Assembly (NCBI GenBank): GCA_964384675.1
Contig: CAYLNK010000100.1
Location: 1 to 19,820 of the forward strand
Length of the DNA: 19,820 nucleotides
Direction: 5' to 3'
Origin: CAYLNK01 sp964384675
GTDB taxonomy: Bacteria > Acidobacteriota > Thermoanaerobaculia > UBA5066
How positions within the stretch are numbered: position 1 is the first letter of the stretch; the number at the start of each line of letters is the position of its first letter. Below, in pieces: positions 18,356 to 19,820 of this stretch. The notes below the pieces were generated by a model. That model was not told the DNA's origin, made no database searches, and saw only the letters and a program-made list of their open reading frames with translations. The position numbers and the translations under genes were made by a program.

Positions 18356-19128
18356 TCGTCGCCGCGCTCCACGGCTACCCGCTCGACCGCCGCCTCTGGG
18401 GCCCTCTCGGCCGTCTCGCCGAGGACGGCGCGCTCGGCCCGGACGTCCGGTTCTTCGCGCCCGACCTCCGGGGTCGCGGGACGTCCCGCCGGCCGGCCGC
18501 CGAGGTCCACACGATGTCGCTCCTCGCCGACGACCTCGCGGACGACCTGGACGACCTCGTCCCGAAGGGGGAGCCGCTCGTCCTGGCCGGCCTGTCGATG
18601 GGGGGCTACGTCCTCTTCGAGCTCCTCAGGCGGCACGGCGCCCGGCTCCGCGACCGGCTATCGGCCGTCGTCCTGTGCGACACCAGGGCGTCGGCGGACA
18701 CCGAGGCCGGGCGTCTGAAGCGGCGCGAGTCGATCGAGGCGATCCGGAAGAGCGGCATCGAGGCGGCCCTCCACGCCATGCTCCCCGTCCTCCTCGGGCC
18801 GGCCTCCCGAGGCACCGACGCCGAGACGACGGCGCGCGCGATGATCCTCGCGACCCCGCCGGCCACCGCATGCGCCGACCTCGCCGGGATGGCGGTACGC
18901 GACGAGGGGTTCGAGGCCCTCTCGTGGCTGACGGTTCCGCTCCTCCTGGTGGTCGGGGAGGACGACACGGTCACGCCTCCCTCCGACGCCGAGGCGATGG
19001 CCGAGGTCGCCTCGCGCGTGCCGTTCGTGAGGCTCCTGACGATCCCGCAGGCGGGGCACCTGTCCCCGCTCGAGAGGCCGCACGAAGTCGCCGAGGGGAT
19101 CGGCGCCCTGATCCGGCGGGTGGCCTAG
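18352..19128 (+). CDS. Alpha/beta hydrolase
   Basis: A 258-residue soluble alpha/beta-hydrolase fold protein. The oxyanion-hole region is ALHGYPLDRRLW (residues 5-16), then FFAPDLRGRGTS (34-45). The nucleophile elbow is G80-L-S82-M-G-G, the acid is D204 or D205 in VVGEDDTVTPP, and the histidine is H236 in IPQAGHLSPLERP. The C-terminal ERPHEVAEGI is usual for the family. Such proteins include esterases, lactonases and C-C hydrolases; specificity cannot be assigned. It has a GTG start overlapping the mutY stop by 4 nt and no Shine-Dalgarno, so it is co-transcribed with mutY and probably coupled. A metabolic link to MutY is unlikely. Confidence 0.9.
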   Translation: MIVAALHGYPLDRRLWGPLGRLAEDGALGPDVRFFAPDLRGRGTSRRPAAEVHTMSLLADDLADDLDDLVPKGEPLVLAGLSMGGYVLFELLRRHGARLRDRLSAVVLCDTRASADTEAGRLKRRESIEAIRKSGIEAALHAMLPVLLGPASRGTDAETTARAMILATPPATACADLAGMAVRDEGFEALSWLTVPLLLVVGEDDTVTPPSDAEAMAEVASRVPFVRLLTIPQAGHLSPLERPHEVAEGIGALIRRVA

Positions 19129-19133
19129 AAGGA

Positions 19134-19820
19134 ATGGCGCGCAGCCGGACGGCTCGGGCCGCCGTCGAGCCCGGGTCGGCCCGCCCCGAAGTCTCCTTCC
19201 TCCTCGCAGGCGGCGTCCTCCTGGCCGTGGTCCTCCCGTTCGTCCTCTACTCGGCTGCCTCGGACGAGGCGGTGCGGGAGTCGAAGCTGTTCCTGACGGC
19301 GGCGGCCGGGGCCGTGGTGCTGGCCGGCCTGGGGCGCGAGCCCGAGCTTCCGGGGCTTCGCCGCGGCTGGCTCCTGCCCGTGGCGGCGCTCGCCGGGCTG
19401 GTCCTGCTGTCTGCCCTCGCGAGCGCGGGAGGCGGGCTCGACCCGCTCACCGCGGTCGCGCTCCTCGCGCCCCTCCCCTTCGTCGCCGCCGGAGCCAGCC
19501 GGGGCGGAACCGCGATCGCACCGCGGGCGCTGACCGTCCTCGCCTGGTGCGGCGCGGCGACGGGCGTGCTCGCGGTGGCGCAGCGGTTCGGGGGCGTCCT
19601 GCGAATGCCGATCGCGGCCAGCGAGCCCCGGTTCTTCGCCACCGGCCTCGTCGGGAACCCGGGCGACGTCGGGGCGGCGCTCGTCCTGCCGGCGCTCCTC
19701 TTGTGGCATCGCGCGGTCTCGGGCGGTCCGGGGCGTCTGGCGGCGCTGGGAGGCTTCGCCGCCGTCCTCGCCGGAGTCGGCGGCACCGAGTCGGTCGGCC
19801 CTCTCGCCGCCATCGGGGCC
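19134..19820 (+). CDS. O-antigen-ligase-like polytopic membrane protein, N-terminal part
   Basis: 229 codons, open to the window end. After a basic N-terminus (MARSRTARAA) come about five to six hydrophobic segments, beginning with FLLAGGVLLAVVLPFVLYS (residues 22-40) and including LLPVAALAGLVLLSALASA, ALLAPLPFVAAG, VLAWCGAATGVLAVAQRF and VGAALVLPALLLW. The segment FFATGLVGNPGDVGAALVLP resembles the 'GtfgNPN..a..l' loop of O-antigen ligase/polymerase (Wzy/WaaL) proteins. These join sugar chains in lipopolysaccharide or exopolysaccharide assembly in the inner membrane. The assignment rests on this loop and the topology only, as the large catalytic loop lies beyond the window. The ATG is 5 nt after the hydrolase stop, with AAGGA abutting it. 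Confidence 0.65.
   Translation, partial: MARSRTARAAVEPGSARPEVSFLLAGGVLLAVVLPFVLYSAASDEAVRESKLFLTAAAGAVVLAGLGREPELPGLRRGWLLPVAALAGLVLLSALASAGGGLDPLTAVALLAPLPFVAAGASRGGTAIAPRALTVLAWCGAATGVLAVAQRFGGVLRMPIAASEPRFFATGLVGNPGDVGAALVLPALLLWHRAVSGGPGRLAALGGFAAVLAGVGGTESVGPLAAIGA

Noticed and set aside
1..19820. tRNA, rRNA, CRISPR arrays, insertion sequences, attachment sites and phage genes.
   Set aside because: None was seen. Gene order and composition look like ordinary core and accessory chromosome, and no gap without genes exceeds about 150 bp.

Overview
The window is very GC-rich, densely coded bacterial chromosome. It has 15 protein-coding genes, two of them cut by the window edges, no recognisable RNA genes, no insertion sequences and no CRISPR. 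Gene content (UvrA, MutY, PhoU, Ppx, a BoxB-like di-iron protein, an O-antigen-ligase-type membrane protein, and several secreted proteins with Sec signal peptides) fits a free-living Gram-negative-type bacterium. High GC plus secreted repeat-module proteins next to a metzincin would suit Acidobacteriota (for example Thermoanaerobaculia) or a similar soil or sediment phylum, but this taxonomic guess is weak and rests on general impression only.

Layout. 1-2333 (minus): the N-terminal half of uvrA, preceded by a SAM-dependent methyltransferase whose stop overlaps the uvrA start. 2376-5295 (plus): a MarC-family membrane protein, a GNAT acetyltransferase and a PAS-GGDEF-EAL cyclic-di-GMP protein with a degenerate cyclase motif. 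5309-7664 (minus): phoU and, upstream of it, a Ppx/GppA exopolyphosphatase with a C-terminal HD domain; the two form a phosphate operon. 7721-10182 (plus): a secreted alkaline-phosphatase-superfamily phosphodiesterase overlapping a CBM9-like protein. 10215-10619 (minus): a UPF0158-type protein.

10680-15979 is the most distinctive part. A 511-residue secreted protein, apparently started by CTG directly after a 10-codon leader ORF, consists only of two ~235-residue modules. Convergent with it, across a 41-bp gap holding a strong hairpin, lies a 975-residue secreted metzincin (zinc motif HEVGHTLGLHH) that carries CARDB-like and PKD domains and ends with the same two modules in the same order. 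A 251-residue secreted protein lies directly upstream in the metzincin operon. I do not recognise the module as a named domain. The pair plus the 251-residue partner is the best candidate here for an undescribed extracellular system.

16004-17276 holds a divergent promoter region with two palindromes and an orphan, compact homologue of the benzoyl-CoA epoxidase subunit BoxB, ended by an 11-bp hairpin. 17315-19820 (plus) holds mutY (lacking the usual FSH loop), an alpha/beta hydrolase and the start of an O-antigen-ligase-like membrane protein.

Starts fall into two classes. Several genes have no Shine-Dalgarno but carry a -10-like hexamer exactly 6-7 nt before the start codon (marC, GNAT, ppx, phosphodiesterase, hydrolase), which suggests leaderless transcripts. 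The secreted-module genes, the BoxB-like gene and the UPF0158 gene have clear Shine-Dalgarno sequences.
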